Origin: Ktedonobacterales bacterium
Lineage (GTDB): Bacteria > Chloroflexota > Ktedonobacteria > Ktedonobacterales > Ktedonobacteraceae
Direction of reading: 5' to 3'
DNA: 64,000 nucleotides
Assembly: GCA_027451525.1 (NCBI GenBank)
Contig: DAIDJF010000014.1
Coordinates: forward strand, 29,523 to 93,522
Within the stretch, counting starts at the first letter, position 1; the number at the start of each line of letters is the position of its first letter. A program made the position numbers and the translations under genes. Shown here piece after piece: positions 16,422 through 24,909 of the stretch. The notes below the pieces were generated by a model. That model was given only the letters and a program-made list of their open reading frames with translations. It was not told the origin of the DNA and searched no databases.

Positions 16422-18509
16422 TTAGAGCCACCCTCCGGCCTCCGTTTCAGTGAGTGGTTTTTCCAATTTGGCATACTCGGTCCCTGCCGCATGGAGCAGA
16501 TGTTTCATCTGTAAGGGTTCGCCTGCCTCGGCGGCAAGAAAAGCCGCGTTGAGGGCGATATTGCGAATATTACCGCCAGCGATATTCAGGCGCGCCAGTT
16601 TTTGCATATCCAATCCAGAGGTTGGCAACGACGGCGGAAAGATTGCACGCCAGATTTCCAGGCGTTGCGCCATGTCAGGAAACGGAAACTGCACAATGAA
16701 GCGCAAACGACGCAGAAAAGCAGTATCCAGCGCGCTTCTCAGGTTTGTGGTCAGGATCGCCAACCCGCGATAGGCTTCCATACGCTGCAAAAGATAGCCG
16801 ACCTCGATATTGGCATAGCGATCATGGCTATCCTTGACCTCGCTCCGCTTGCCGAACAGAGCATCAGCTTCATCAAAAAGCAGCACGGCGCCACCTTCCT
16901 CAGCCGCATCAAAGACACGACGCAGATTTTTCTCCGTCTCGCCAATATATTTGCTGACGACAGCCGAAAGATCTACCCGATAGAGGTCCAGATGTAAAGC
17001 ATGAGCCAGTACCTCCGCCGCCAGCGTTTTGCCCGTACCGCTCGCTCCAGCGAAGAGTGCGCTGATGCCGAGGCCGTGAGAGCCACCACCTGGCTTGAAA
17101 TTCCAGGTATCATAGACGGTCGTGCGCTGCCGTACCTGCGCAAGAATCTCCTGTAAAATATTGCGTTGCGCTTCTGGTAACACCAGATCATGCCAGGTTG
17201 CGCGTGCCTCAATACGTTGCGCCAATCCATCCAGGCGTGGACGTGCCCGCACGCGACACTCGTGCCACAAAAGCGACCCTATCTGCGTATGACCATCATC
17301 CAATGCTCGTATACTCGTCGAAACCTCACTGGCAACAGCCTCAATTACTGATGAGCTTAGGTTAAATTGAGCGGCTAACAGATCAACCTGTCCATTTAGC
17401 ATATAAGGCAATAAAGCACGTTGCCAGAGTGCGCGTTGTTCACTGCTATCAGGTCTGGCAACATCAAAGGTCAGAGTGGAACGCACTATCCCAGGAATGG
17501 CAAGACGTTGGCGACTCAAGACGAGCAGCGGACTGCGCAGATGTTGCAACAGGCGCATTACCACACTCATACGCACACTATCAGTATTATCTAACTCAAC
17601 GCAATCAAGTAACAAGGCACACCGCTGTAAAATTGCTTCGCGTTCCCATAGGCGCATCACGCGCATCAATTCTTCCGCAGCGACAGGCAATACGCTGACA
17701 TCCATGAGCTTGACCTGCAACCCTAACACAGCACAGCCAGCAGCGGCAATCGCGTATTGGCCGCTCTGATCCTCACCGCATAATTGCAGTACAGGAAAAG
17801 GGGAAGTATAAGCGTTCCCGCGCTCATATAAAGAGGCGAAAGCATCAACACCATGCCTCCACGCAGCAACAAGCCGCTCTACGATCTTCTGTTGTGAAGG
17901 TACAAGCTCACTGCCAGTTGAGACGGGCAAAGGCGTGAGCAGGTGAGCAAGGCGCATCTCAGGGTGAGGCACACCAGTCAGATAATGCAATATATACTCG
18001 TCAATGCGCAGTGGACTCAAGGTCAAGACATTGCCAGTGCCAATCTCCAACAGATTCCAGCAACGCAAGGGAGCGGTCGGCGTCAGAGCATCCCAATGAG
18101 CGCGCTGTAGAGCAGCAAGAGCCAGACTGAATGTTGGCGCGCTAAACCCGAATGGGCCGTGATTGTGCGGCTCACTCTCAGCATGTTCCTGCGCACCAGA
18201 CCTCAAAATCGTGCTACAGAGCATTGCAAACTTGCCATCAAGCTCTATGCCAGCACATAACAAGAGTACATCACGTTCAAAAGACGAGAGGTGAAAGGTC
18301 TCACACAGCGTTTCCAGATTGGCGGGTGCTGGCATAGCAGCGGCAACCGCTTGCAAATCTTGCTGCAATGCTTGTTGTCGCTCTGTTGTGATCGGTTTGC
18401 CGTGTGTACGCTCCAGGTATTGCTCTAGAGCATGTTTCACCAGTGCAAGCGATGCCACGAGATAGCGTTGATTGGCCTCTTCCCATTGCTGGATTACTGT
18501 CCCATTCAT
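16422..18509 (-). CDS. eCIS AAA+ ATPase (Afp15 family)
   Basis: A 695-residue protein: a long N-terminal region followed by an AAA+ domain with Walker A GASGTGKT (about 485-495), Walker [14 protein letters not shown], a sensor-type [20 protein letters not shown] and a C-terminal lid ([20 protein letters not shown]). AAA+ proteins of this kind are present in nearly all eCIS loci and are needed for proper assembly. The start codon overlaps the stop of the upstream DUF4255 gene (ATGA), showing translational coupling. Confidence 0.92.
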   Translation of the reverse strand: MNGTVIQQWEEANQRYLVASLALVKHALEQYLERTHGKPITTERQQALQQDLQAVAAAMPAPANLETLCETFHLSSFERDVLLLCAGIELDGKFAMLCSTILRSGAQEHAESEPHNHGPFGFSAPTFSLALAALQRAHWDALTPTAPLRCWNLLEIGTGNVLTLSPLRIDEYILHYLTGVPHPEMRLAHLLTPLPVSTGSELVPSQQKIVERLVAAWRHGVDAFASLYERGNAYTSPFPVLQLCGEDQSGQYAIAAAGCAVLGLQVKLMDVSVLPVAAEELMRVMRLWEREAILQRCALLLDCVELDNTDSVRMSVVMRLLQHLRSPLLVLSRQRLAIPGIVRSTLTFDVARPDSSEQRALWQRALLPYMLNGQVDLLAAQFNLSSSVIEAVASEVSTSIRALDDGHTQIGSLLWHECRVRARPRLDGLAQRIEARATWHDLVLPEAQRNILQEILAQVRQRTTVYDTWNFKPGGGSHGLGISALFAGASGTGKTLAAEVLAHALHLDLYRVDLSAVVSKYIGETEKNLRRVFDAAEEGGAVLLFDEADALFGKRSEVKDSHDRYANIEVGYLLQRMEAYRGLAILTTNLRSALDTAFLRRLRFIVQFPFPDMAQRLEIWRAIFPPSLPTSGLDMQKLARLNIAGGNIRNIALNAAFLAAEAGEPLQMKHLLHAAGTEYAKLEKPLTETEAGGWL

Positions 18510-19168
18510 CGCATCGCCGCCTGCTCGCTATTTTGCTGTGGCTCACGCTCGTTGTGATCGCCAATAAAGACCACCGATATGCGATAGGCCATGGAAAGTC
18601 GTGCATGTGCCTGTAACGCATTCCATAACTTTGTCATCTCTTCCATATTCAGGAATTCAGGGATGATTTTCAATGCCTGCACCTGATCCGTGGTGATAGA
18701 TGTCGCCAATGCTTCTACTACCGGATGCCGTTCTCTCCCAGCACCCGTGTTTGTTGATGCGATAGAGGCCAATGTTGCCTGGAACATCTCTTGTGTCAAG
18801 ACGCTTTTTTCATGAAATAAGCGCATGGCGCATCCCAATAATGCCTCAGCTTGCAGTTCACGTTCACTATAAGCCGTGAGAAGATAATGCAAATCAAGAG
18901 TCAGCGGTGCCGGTGACGCATGTGTAGAATGCATGTTCGCTGCGGTAGTCCCCGTAAAATAGCGTCCACTGTTCGGCGTTATATGATAGAGATACAGATT
19001 AAGCTGCGTCTTTTCGGCGACACTGACCGCGATACGATCAGGAGCAAGGGCAGTAACAGTCACATCACCAATAGGAGCGTGGGCAAATTGCTGTACAAGC
19101 TCATTTTCTAATAAATTTTTCAAAATTGCGGTAACTGCGGCAATTATCCATAGGCTACTGCTACTCAT
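18506..19168 (-). CDS. DUF4255 (Pvc16 N-terminal domain) protein, first gene of the eCIS operon
   Basis: A 220-residue protein: IIAAVTAILKNLLENELVQQ, NLYLYHITPNSGRY, PLTLDLHYLLTAYSERELQA and EALLGCAMRLFHE are diagnostic of DUF4255. It is the second DUF4255 protein in the cluster and is shorter, lacking the C-terminal sandwich domain. One of the two is expected to be the tube terminator (Afp16); the role of the other is unknown. It lies 103 bases after the hemY-like gene in the same direction; I see no convincing promoter in that gap, so the operon may begin upstream. Confidence 0.88.
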   Translation of the reverse strand: MSSSSLWIIAAVTAILKNLLENELVQQFAHAPIGDVTVTALAPDRIAVSVAEKTQLNLYLYHITPNSGRYFTGTTAANMHSTHASPAPLTLDLHYLLTAYSERELQAEALLGCAMRLFHEKSVLTQEMFQATLASIASTNTGAGRERHPVVEALATSITTDQVQALKIIPEFLNMEEMTKLWNALQAHARLSMAYRISVVFIGDHNEREPQQNSEQAAMR

Positions 19169-19271
19169 ATGCTTTATTTTCGCATTCTATGCTACATGGG
19201 CGGCGTAGTAATTATTTTTCCCACTTGCTATTTAGACGAACAGAAGGGATTTTTTTCACACAAGAATTCAT

Positions 19272-20705
19272 CTATTTTGTCATCTCTGCACTAAGATTAC
19301 CCAGTAAACGTTGTGCAGCCTCTTCGCCATCATGAATACAGGCAGGTACACCAATACCATGATACGCCGCCCCCGCGAGAGTCAGGCCAGAACAGGCAGT
19401 CAGCGCACGTTCAATCCGCTTCACGCGCTCCTGATGTCCGCTATCATACTGCGGGAAAGTACGCTCCCAGCGACTCACGCGCACCTCTACGGGCTGTGAG
19501 CGCACACCGAGAGCCTCCTCCAGTTCGCTGTGAACGCGCTGCACCAGTGCCTCATCACTCAGTTGTAAGCCACGCTCATCGCCAAGTCGTCCAACCGAAC
19601 AACGGAAAATAACGAGATCTGAACGGCTCAAATGCGGCCACTTGCTAGTTGCCCAGGTACAGGCTGTGAGCAGACGCCCATCAACACGCGGAGCGAGAAA
19701 GCCAACGCCTTTAAGCGCGCCAGGAACAGCGGACGGCTTGTAGCCAAGTGTGACAACGATTGCCGAGGAGTAGGTAATCGCGGCAAGCTCTTCCGCTACC
19801 GCTGGAGCGAAGGATTGCACGAGTTTTGCCGTTGTCCAGGCAGGCGTTGCTAGAATAACACCATTCGCGCAGAACACTGTCTGATCGCTACATACAAGCT
19901 GATAGCGTCCATCGGCAAGGCGTGTGAGATCTTCAACCTGCGTTCCCAGTCGCACAGTCACAGCTCGTTCCTCAAGAGCCTCTGCGAGACGCTGGATGAG
20001 CGCACCCAGTCCATCCGGCAGTGAATAGAAGGCGGGAGCATCAGGCACAGACGTTTTTGTCTGTTGAGGCTTTTTACGTTGCTGAGCGCGCAGGCTCAAG
20101 ATCAAGCTACGTTGTTTTTTTGCGGCCTGCGCCAGATGTGGAGCGGTCGCGGCAAGGCTGAGATGATCGGCACGACCAGCAAAGATACCGCCGATCAATG
20201 GCTCAACGAGACGTTCAACGACTTCACGCCCCAGGCGTGTGCCAATCACCTGCTCCACTGTTGGGTCTGGTCCATAGGGTCGCGCAGGCAATACAAGGTC
20301 AAGCCCGGCACGCATAATGCCAGCGGGTGAGAGAATACCAGTACGCGCAATCGAAAATGGACTGGTGGGAATACCCATCACCAGATCATCGGGCAGGCGG
20401 CGCAAACGTCTGTGTGTCCAGAACCATGTCTTGCTTTCAGCAGGGGCAATCAGGTCTTTCTCCAGACCAAGTTGGCGGCATAAAGCGACAGCCCAGGGCA
20501 CACGGGCAAGAAAGGCATCGGGGCCAGCATCAACGGGCAGGCCCGCGAACATATCAGTGCGAATCTTCCCACCCAGGCGCGTGTCAGCTTCAAGCAACGT
20601 CACCCGCGGCTGTACACCATCTTTACCTTGCGTTAATCGATACGCCGCCGCCAAACCACTGATCCCTCCACCCACTACAACAATATGGGGAGTCTCATGT
20701 ATCAC
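19272..20705 (-). CDS. hemY: Protoporphyrinogen/coproporphyrinogen III oxidase
   Basis: A 477-residue FAD enzyme that oxidises the porphyrinogen ring late in haem synthesis. It shows the dinucleotide motif VVGGGISGLAAAYRL, the LGGKIRTDMFAGLPVDAGPD stretch typical of HemG/HemY, LVEPLIGGIFAGRADHLS, and the C-terminal FAD contact LTLAGAAYHGIGVPACIHDG. Sequence alone does not decide between protoporphyrinogen and coproporphyrinogen as substrate. The start is GTG at 20705, with GAGAGG upstream. It follows the HAD phosphatase gene after 17 bases and is probably cotranscribed with it. Confidence 0.92.
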   Translation of the reverse strand: MIHETPHIVVVGGGISGLAAAYRLTQGKDGVQPRVTLLEADTRLGGKIRTDMFAGLPVDAGPDAFLARVPWAVALCRQLGLEKDLIAPAESKTWFWTHRRLRRLPDDLVMGIPTSPFSIARTGILSPAGIMRAGLDLVLPARPYGPDPTVEQVIGTRLGREVVERLVEPLIGGIFAGRADHLSLAATAPHLAQAAKKQRSLILSLRAQQRKKPQQTKTSVPDAPAFYSLPDGLGALIQRLAEALEERAVTVRLGTQVEDLTRLADGRYQLVCSDQTVFCANGVILATPAWTTAKLVQSFAPAVAEELAAITYSSAIVVTLGYKPSAVPGALKGVGFLAPRVDGRLLTACTWATSKWPHLSRSDLVIFRCSVGRLGDERGLQLSDEALVQRVHSELEEALGVRSQPVEVRVSRWERTFPQYDSGHQERVKRIERALTACSGLTLAGAAYHGIGVPACIHDGEEAAQRLLGNLSAEMTK

Positions 20706-20722
20706 TTGCTTGTATACGCCTC

Positions 20723-21487
20723 TCAGATTTCAATATGCGCGATGGATTCACGAATCCATGTCGGGCGATAAGGGAAACGATTGACCTGCTCACGCTCGGT
20801 CACGCCCGTCAAAACGAGAATAGTGCGCAGACCGCTTTCAGTGCCCGCGATAATGTCGGTATCCATACGATCACCAATCATCACAGAGTCCTCGGAATGA
20901 GCGTTGAGCGTGCGCAGAGCGGTACGCATCATCAGCGGGTTTGGTTTGCCGACGAAATAGGGTTTGATACCCGTCGCCGCGCTAATCAGGGCCGCAACAG
21001 CACCAGTTGCAGGCACAATACCGCCCTCACCGGGTCCCATTACATCGGGATTGGTTGCGATGAAACGCGCACCAGCATTGATAAAACGAATAGCGCGTGT
21101 GATGCGCTGAAAACTATACGTTGTAGTCTCACCAATCACCACATACTCAGGATCTTGATCGGTGAGCACATACTCGATATCGTGCAGTGCCGTCGTCAGC
21201 CCAGACTCACCGATGGCATAGGCTCTTCCATGTTGCTGCTGCGAGTGCAGAAATTGCGCGGTTGCCAGCGCGGAGGTGAAAATCTCTTCCGGGCTTACTT
21301 CCAGGCCCATGTAGTGCAGGCGCATCTGCAAATCGCGTGGCGTATACTCCGAATTATTGGTAACAATCAGAAAAGGGACGCCTTGCAAGCGCAATTTTTG
21401 GATAAACTCGGCGGCTCCTGGGATAAGCGTAGTTCCGCGCAGGATCACGCCATCCATATCCATCAGATAATTTTTGATGCCTTCCAT
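20723..21487 (-). CDS. NagD-like HAD-superfamily (class IIA) phosphatase
   Basis: A 254-residue hydrolase: nucleophile motif [12 protein letters not shown], motif [14 protein letters not shown], the IIA cap ([14 protein letters not shown]), motif III lysine VGKPNPLM and motif [13 protein letters not shown]. This is the arrangement of NagD/4-nitrophenylphosphatase proteins, which dephosphorylate small sugar or nucleotide phosphates. The ATG at 21487 has GGAAAGA upstream. The natural substrate is not predictable. The 229 bases upstream (21488-21716) contain no gene that I can see. Confidence 0.9.
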   Translation of the reverse strand: MEGIKNYLMDMDGVILRGTTLIPGAAEFIQKLRLQGVPFLIVTNNSEYTPRDLQMRLHYMGLEVSPEEIFTSALATAQFLHSQQQHGRAYAIGESGLTTALHDIEYVLTDQDPEYVVIGETTTYSFQRITRAIRFINAGARFIATNPDVMGPGEGGIVPATGAVAALISAATGIKPYFVGKPNPLMMRTALRTLNAHSEDSVMIGDRMDTDIIAGTESGLRTILVLTGVTEREQVNRFPYRPTWIRESIAHIEI

Positions 21488-21716
21488 TATATCTTTCCAT
21501 CCATGATGATGATATTCTCACGTGTATCACTTGCACTGTAGCACATGCGCGCTCGTCATGTCAATTACCGGTTCCTTGCCATTCTGAGCATATCTCCAGC
21601 AATCTCTACAACGGTCTATAGCCATGTTTCCTTCTATACTTGTGAAAACAGTGCCAGCATGTTATAACCAAGTGTATATTCAATTGAGCATCATAACCGC
21701 GAATGGAACAGTATCC

Positions 21717-22298
21717 TTACTCGCCTCGTCTGCGCAAACGAATAAATCTCGCCCTGAGCAGCATATCAAGTGCCTGATCTACTACTGTCGGTGAAAGCGA
21801 TAAACAAGCCCGTATCTCGGCGATAGTTCTTACGCCGTTAATCTGGGCAATAACCGTGCGCATCAAGATGCGATCTTTCCGTGACCAGTTAGCAAAGAGG
21901 TCTACATTGATCTGCACAACGAAATAGGGAACTAACGTATCCCTTGCTACGACACCTGACGGAGTTGGCGGAGTTTTCAATGGCGCGGTCACAGCTTGAC
22001 GTGGGGCTGTTGGCAACGGTTGTGTGACCGCTGCCGGTCGTGGTAGTTCATACTGTAATGTCACATCCCAAGTTTCAAGCGTATAAAGATGTGGTAAGAG
22101 TGCGGATGCATCCAATGGTTGCCCATTACCACCGACCAAGACACAATGCGCTATCTTCCCTTGCATTATATATACCAAACAGAGGCTTGGCTCATGCGCC
22201 AAACCTACCCCTTTAGGAAGCTCACGCCGCAAAACCCCCGATTGTCCAGCAAGGGTCTCTAGCAACGTTTTTAAATTAAGATAATAAATTTTACCCAT
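21717..22298 (-). CDS. Hypothetical protein with C-terminal winged-helix-like region
   Basis: A 193-residue protein not recognised. The first 100 residues (MGKIYYLNLKTLLETLAGQS, LCLVYIMQGKIAHCVLVGGN) resemble the layout of DUF4388-type regulatory domains, but the match is loose. A Pro/Thr-rich linker follows. The last 65 residues (LMRTVIAQINGVRTIAEIRA, VDQALDMLLRARFIRLRRRG) look like a winged helix. It may be a regulator or adaptor. It is transcribed alone, with an 11-base-spaced direct repeat upstream. Confidence 0.6.
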   Translation of the reverse strand: MGKIYYLNLKTLLETLAGQSGVLRRELPKGVGLAHEPSLCLVYIMQGKIAHCVLVGGNGQPLDASALLPHLYTLETWDVTLQYELPRPAAVTQPLPTAPRQAVTAPLKTPPTPSGVVARDTLVPYFVVQINVDLFANWSRKDRILMRTVIAQINGVRTIAEIRACLSLSPTVVDQALDMLLRARFIRLRRRGE

Positions 22299-22314
22299 CG
22301 TGTTTCCTAATCTT

Positions 22315-22333
22315 GCATATAGCGAGCATATAG
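22315..22333. promoter_or_regulatory. Direct repeat GCATATAG spaced 11 bases
   Basis: Two copies of GCATATAG start 11 bases apart (22315 and 22326), just upstream of the 22298 start codon. Direct repeats one helical turn apart are the usual layout for OmpR/PhoB-type regulators. No regulator can be named. Confidence 0.3.
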
Positions 22334-22430
22334 TAACACGAATTTACTAAAAAAGGGCAAAACATAGCCATATGGTAGGGTATTTCATACACAAGAAAGC
22401 ATTTTGCCAGCGAGAGAAACGGCCCCATGG

Positions 22431-23204
22431 TTACAACTGTTTTGGCTGCTCCTGTCCCTGCGCACGTGGTTGCCAAAGCGGATAAGGAATACCCGCAAGG
22501 CGGTTAATTACAAAAGCCTGGAGAGTAAGAAGCAAGACAGCAACCATCAGCAACAACAGTTGCCAAGGCTTTGTCAGGATGCCGAGCGAGATAATGAGTG
22601 TTGTCGCGCCTGCTGGCGGATGTGGTGCTTTCAGCAACACCATCAAACCAGCGGTGAGGCCAAGTGAGAGCGCCGCCGCTAGCACACGAGGCCACGTGAC
22701 ACCCACGGCAAGGGCAGGTCCAGCTAATGTCAGGCCGGTCAGCATCAGACTGAAATAGCCCGCCAGAACGCCTATCCCGTGCCCAATGATGGTATTGCGC
22801 GGCGAGGCACTAGGAGCGGTTGGCGTATAGAAAAAGAGGAACGCGGTTGGACCAAGCGAGGGGAAGATAAATGGTGATTTTGTGAGCAAAGCCAGCGCGG
22901 ACATGATGCCGATGCTGATACAGCCATTGATCAAGCTAAACAAGGCCAGCACAGGCGTGCGCGCATGATGCTCAACTAACCAGGACAGACGCATGCGCGT
23001 AAACAGACCACGGACAATATCGGACATCTCACCGCCAATTGGGTGTAGCTCGTCAATCACTCCGTAGGCACGGTGTGGACGTGCAACATTGTCCAGTATT
23101 GACCCTGGATGCTCTTGATTTTGTTCTTCCTGTGACTTCGCACGCGCTGGCACAATAGAGGCTACCTCATCTCGTGTATGCTTATCGTTATTCTGCTTTT
23201 CCAT
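22431..23204 (-). CDS. HPP-family membrane protein
   Basis: A 257-residue protein with a charged N-terminal 60 residues, then four to five membrane helices. The HPP-family landmarks are PFIFPSLGPTAFLFFYTPTA, SASPRNTIIGHGIGVLAGYF and KAPHPPAGATTLIISLG, which contains the name-giving HPP. Cyanobacterial and chloroplast members of this family carry nitrite across membranes. It is the last gene of a same-strand redox operon, 43 bases after the small membrane protein gene, which fits nitrite or nitrate handling if the molybdoenzyme is a nitrate reductase. That link is inference. Confidence 0.85.
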   Translation of the reverse strand: MEKQNNDKHTRDEVASIVPARAKSQEEQNQEHPGSILDNVARPHRAYGVIDELHPIGGEMSDIVRGLFTRMRLSWLVEHHARTPVLALFSLINGCISIGIMSALALLTKSPFIFPSLGPTAFLFFYTPTAPSASPRNTIIGHGIGVLAGYFSLMLTGLTLAGPALAVGVTWPRVLAAALSLGLTAGLMVLLKAPHPPAGATTLIISLGILTKPWQLLLLMVAVLLLTLQAFVINRLAGIPYPLWQPRAQGQEQPKQL

Positions 23205-23247
23205 AATACGTTTCCTCTTATATACTATTAATGAGTTGATAGGATGA

Positions 23248-23580
23248 TTACGATCCTTCGATGCGGCGACGGGGCCAGAGTACGATCAGCAATGCAAGAG
23301 CAAAGCCTATGCCACTTGCCAGTGCCAACCAGATCAACGTACCAACACGCCCTGAAAGCAGTTCGTAGAGCGCGTCTGTAATCAGCCAGAGTTGTACGAT
23401 CAGAATAGCGGCAAGCAGAAACACCTGACCCTGCACGATAGCGATGCGTCCCTCAAGGCCCAGAAAATTTGGTCCCGGCATGGGTCCATGCGGACCACGC
23501 GGTGGGCATTGTACAGGAGGATCATCAGGATTGGCCTTACGTGTATAGTGCTTGCGATCTTGCGAACTCTCTACGCTCAT
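23248..23580 (-). CDS. Small two-helix membrane protein of the redox operon
   Basis: A 110-residue protein: a Pro-rich cytoplasmic head (PPRGPHGPMPGPN), then two hydrophobic helices (VFLLAAILIVQLWLITDALY and LIWLALASGIGFALALLIVL) separated by a short loop. It may belong to the DUF6755 type of small membrane proteins, a resemblance I judge from memory only. It overlaps the Rieske gene by 4 bases (start 23580, Rieske stop 23577), so it is coupled to it and could anchor or assemble the complex. Confidence 0.7.
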   Translation of the reverse strand: MSVESSQDRKHYTRKANPDDPPVQCPPRGPHGPMPGPNFLGLEGRIAIVQGQVFLLAAILIVQLWLITDALYELLSGRVGTLIWLALASGIGFALALLIVLWPRRRIEGS

Positions 23581-24137
23581 CGCTCAATCTCCTTTACCGC
23601 ATAGATCACGCCATCTTGCTGCGCGAGCTGAATAAGCGGCAATGGGCGCGTGGGAGGTCCCGCCAACACATTGCCAGTGCGCGCATCAAACAGCCCATCA
23701 TGGCAGGGACAAAACATCTTACCGTTGCCCTGATAGAGCACAGCACACGAGAGATGAGTACACACATCGCTATAGGCGACCAGCCCATGCCCCGGTAGAT
23801 TGATAAGAATGCCCTGTGTGTACTGGTCGGGAAAGTTAAAGACTTTCGACTCGTTTTCAGCCAGTTCGCCTACCTTCGCAATCGGTACAGCGGTCACGTT
23901 CTTGCCCTTGGGCAGCGCGCCAAGGATTGCCAGCGCACCCGTTGCCAGAAAGAGCGCACCTGACCCCGCGACCAGAAAGCGCAGGGTATCGCGGCGCGTC
24001 ACAACCTCATCTTCATCCCAGGGATAAGGAAATTCCGCGCGCCATTCTTCATCCTTACGTTCGCGTGGCATTGTCACCTCGTTTATCAGGTGAGGTGTGC
24101 CCTGTGGCTCTTCTTTTGGATTCACGTCCTGTACCAT
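23577..24137 (-). CDS. Rieske [2Fe-2S] protein with Tat-type anchor
   Basis: A 186-residue protein. A charged N-terminus leads to TRRDTLRFLVAGSGALFLAT, a twin-arginine-like segment and hydrophobic helix (about 47-75) that should insert it with the cluster domain outside. The cluster motifs are CTHLSC (about 124-129) and CPCHDGLFD (about 142-150), with all four ligands present (CxH and CxxH). It starts directly after the TAG of the ferredoxin gene. It probably passes electrons between the membrane quinone pool and partner proteins of the operon. Confidence 0.92.
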   Translation of the reverse strand: MVQDVNPKEEPQGTPHLINEVTMPRERKDEEWRAEFPYPWDEDEVVTRRDTLRFLVAGSGALFLATGALAILGALPKGKNVTAVPIAKVGELAENESKVFNFPDQYTQGILINLPGHGLVAYSDVCTHLSCAVLYQGNGKMFCPCHDGLFDARTGNVLAGPPTRPLPLIQLAQQDGVIYAVKEIER

Positions 24138-24896
24138 CTATTTACTCCCCCCAACAGTTGAAGCGTGTACGGGTTCAAGTGGCTTGCGCGGCGTCCAGGG
24201 TTCCGGCGGAGCCTCACGCTGAGGAATGCCCGCGCTCTCGGCATCCACCCACTGTTCCGCATAATCGTTTGCTGTTGCCGCTGGTAGATTGGCCTGCCAG
24301 CCCAGACTGGCCTCCTCGACCAACGCCATCAGGTCTAGTTCCTCATCTTGCTCACGCATGGTCACATAATTGCGTGTGCGCACACGCTGTCGCCCGAAGT
24401 AGAAGGTATTCACGGGTTTCGCACCCTGCTTGCCGCGTCCTGCCGCGAGCCATTCCTCATAGGTGCCGTAGAAAATGGCCTGCGTCGGGCAGACGGTCGC
24501 ACACATGGGACCCTTGCCCTGACTCGTGCGGTCATAGCACAGGTTGCATTTCTGCATATAGTGGCCCGCAATCTGAAACTTGGGCACGCCAAAGGGACAG
24601 GCATAACCGCAGTTCTTGCAATAAATGCAGCGCGTCTCATCAGCCGATTGCACGACACCATCCGGGCTAACCAGGATCGCCTGCGCGGGACAGACCTGCG
24701 CACATGGCGCAAGCGGGTCCTCACAATGCATACACAGCGTCGGTGACGAGGCAACCGTATTATGCCGCTCGATATAGTCAATGTAGATCATGCTCTCGCC
24801 CTTGTGCGTATCGCACTCGCGACAGGCCGCGACACACGAGCGACAGCCAATACAGCGCGAGGGGTCAAGAAAAATTTTCTTTATCAGATCAGCCAT
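24138..24896 (-). CDS. Four-cluster [4Fe-4S] ferredoxin subunit (DmsB/NrfC-like)
   Basis: A 252-residue electron-transfer subunit. Four cysteine groups are visible: CIGCRSCVAACREC (15-28), CMHCEDPLAPCAQVCP (55-70), CIYCKNCGYACP (88-99) and CNLCYDR with a later CATVCP (115-135). This is the standard partner of molybdopterin oxidoreductases, linking the active-site subunit to a membrane cytochrome. The C-terminal 70 residues are hydrophilic and Pro-rich. It is packed between the molybdoenzyme and Rieske genes. Confidence 0.92.
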   Translation of the reverse strand: MADLIKKIFLDPSRCIGCRSCVAACRECDTHKGESMIYIDYIERHNTVASSPTLCMHCEDPLAPCAQVCPAQAILVSPDGVVQSADETRCIYCKNCGYACPFGVPKFQIAGHYMQKCNLCYDRTSQGKGPMCATVCPTQAIFYGTYEEWLAAGRGKQGAKPVNTFYFGRQRVRTRNYVTMREQDEELDLMALVEEASLGWQANLPAATANDYAEQWVDAESAGIPQREAPPEPWTPRKPLEPVHASTVGGSK

Positions 24897-24909
24897 GCTA
24901 CGCTACCTC

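Noticed and set aside
904..19168. Prophage or type VI secretion system
   Set aside because: There are no capsid, terminase, integrase or lysis genes and no TssJLM membrane complex; the DUF4255, eCIS-core and AAA+ genes are those of an extracellular contractile injection system.
20735..21541. 268-residue plus-strand frame over the NagD-like gene
   Set aside because: Antisense shadow; the minus-strand gene has all HAD motifs.
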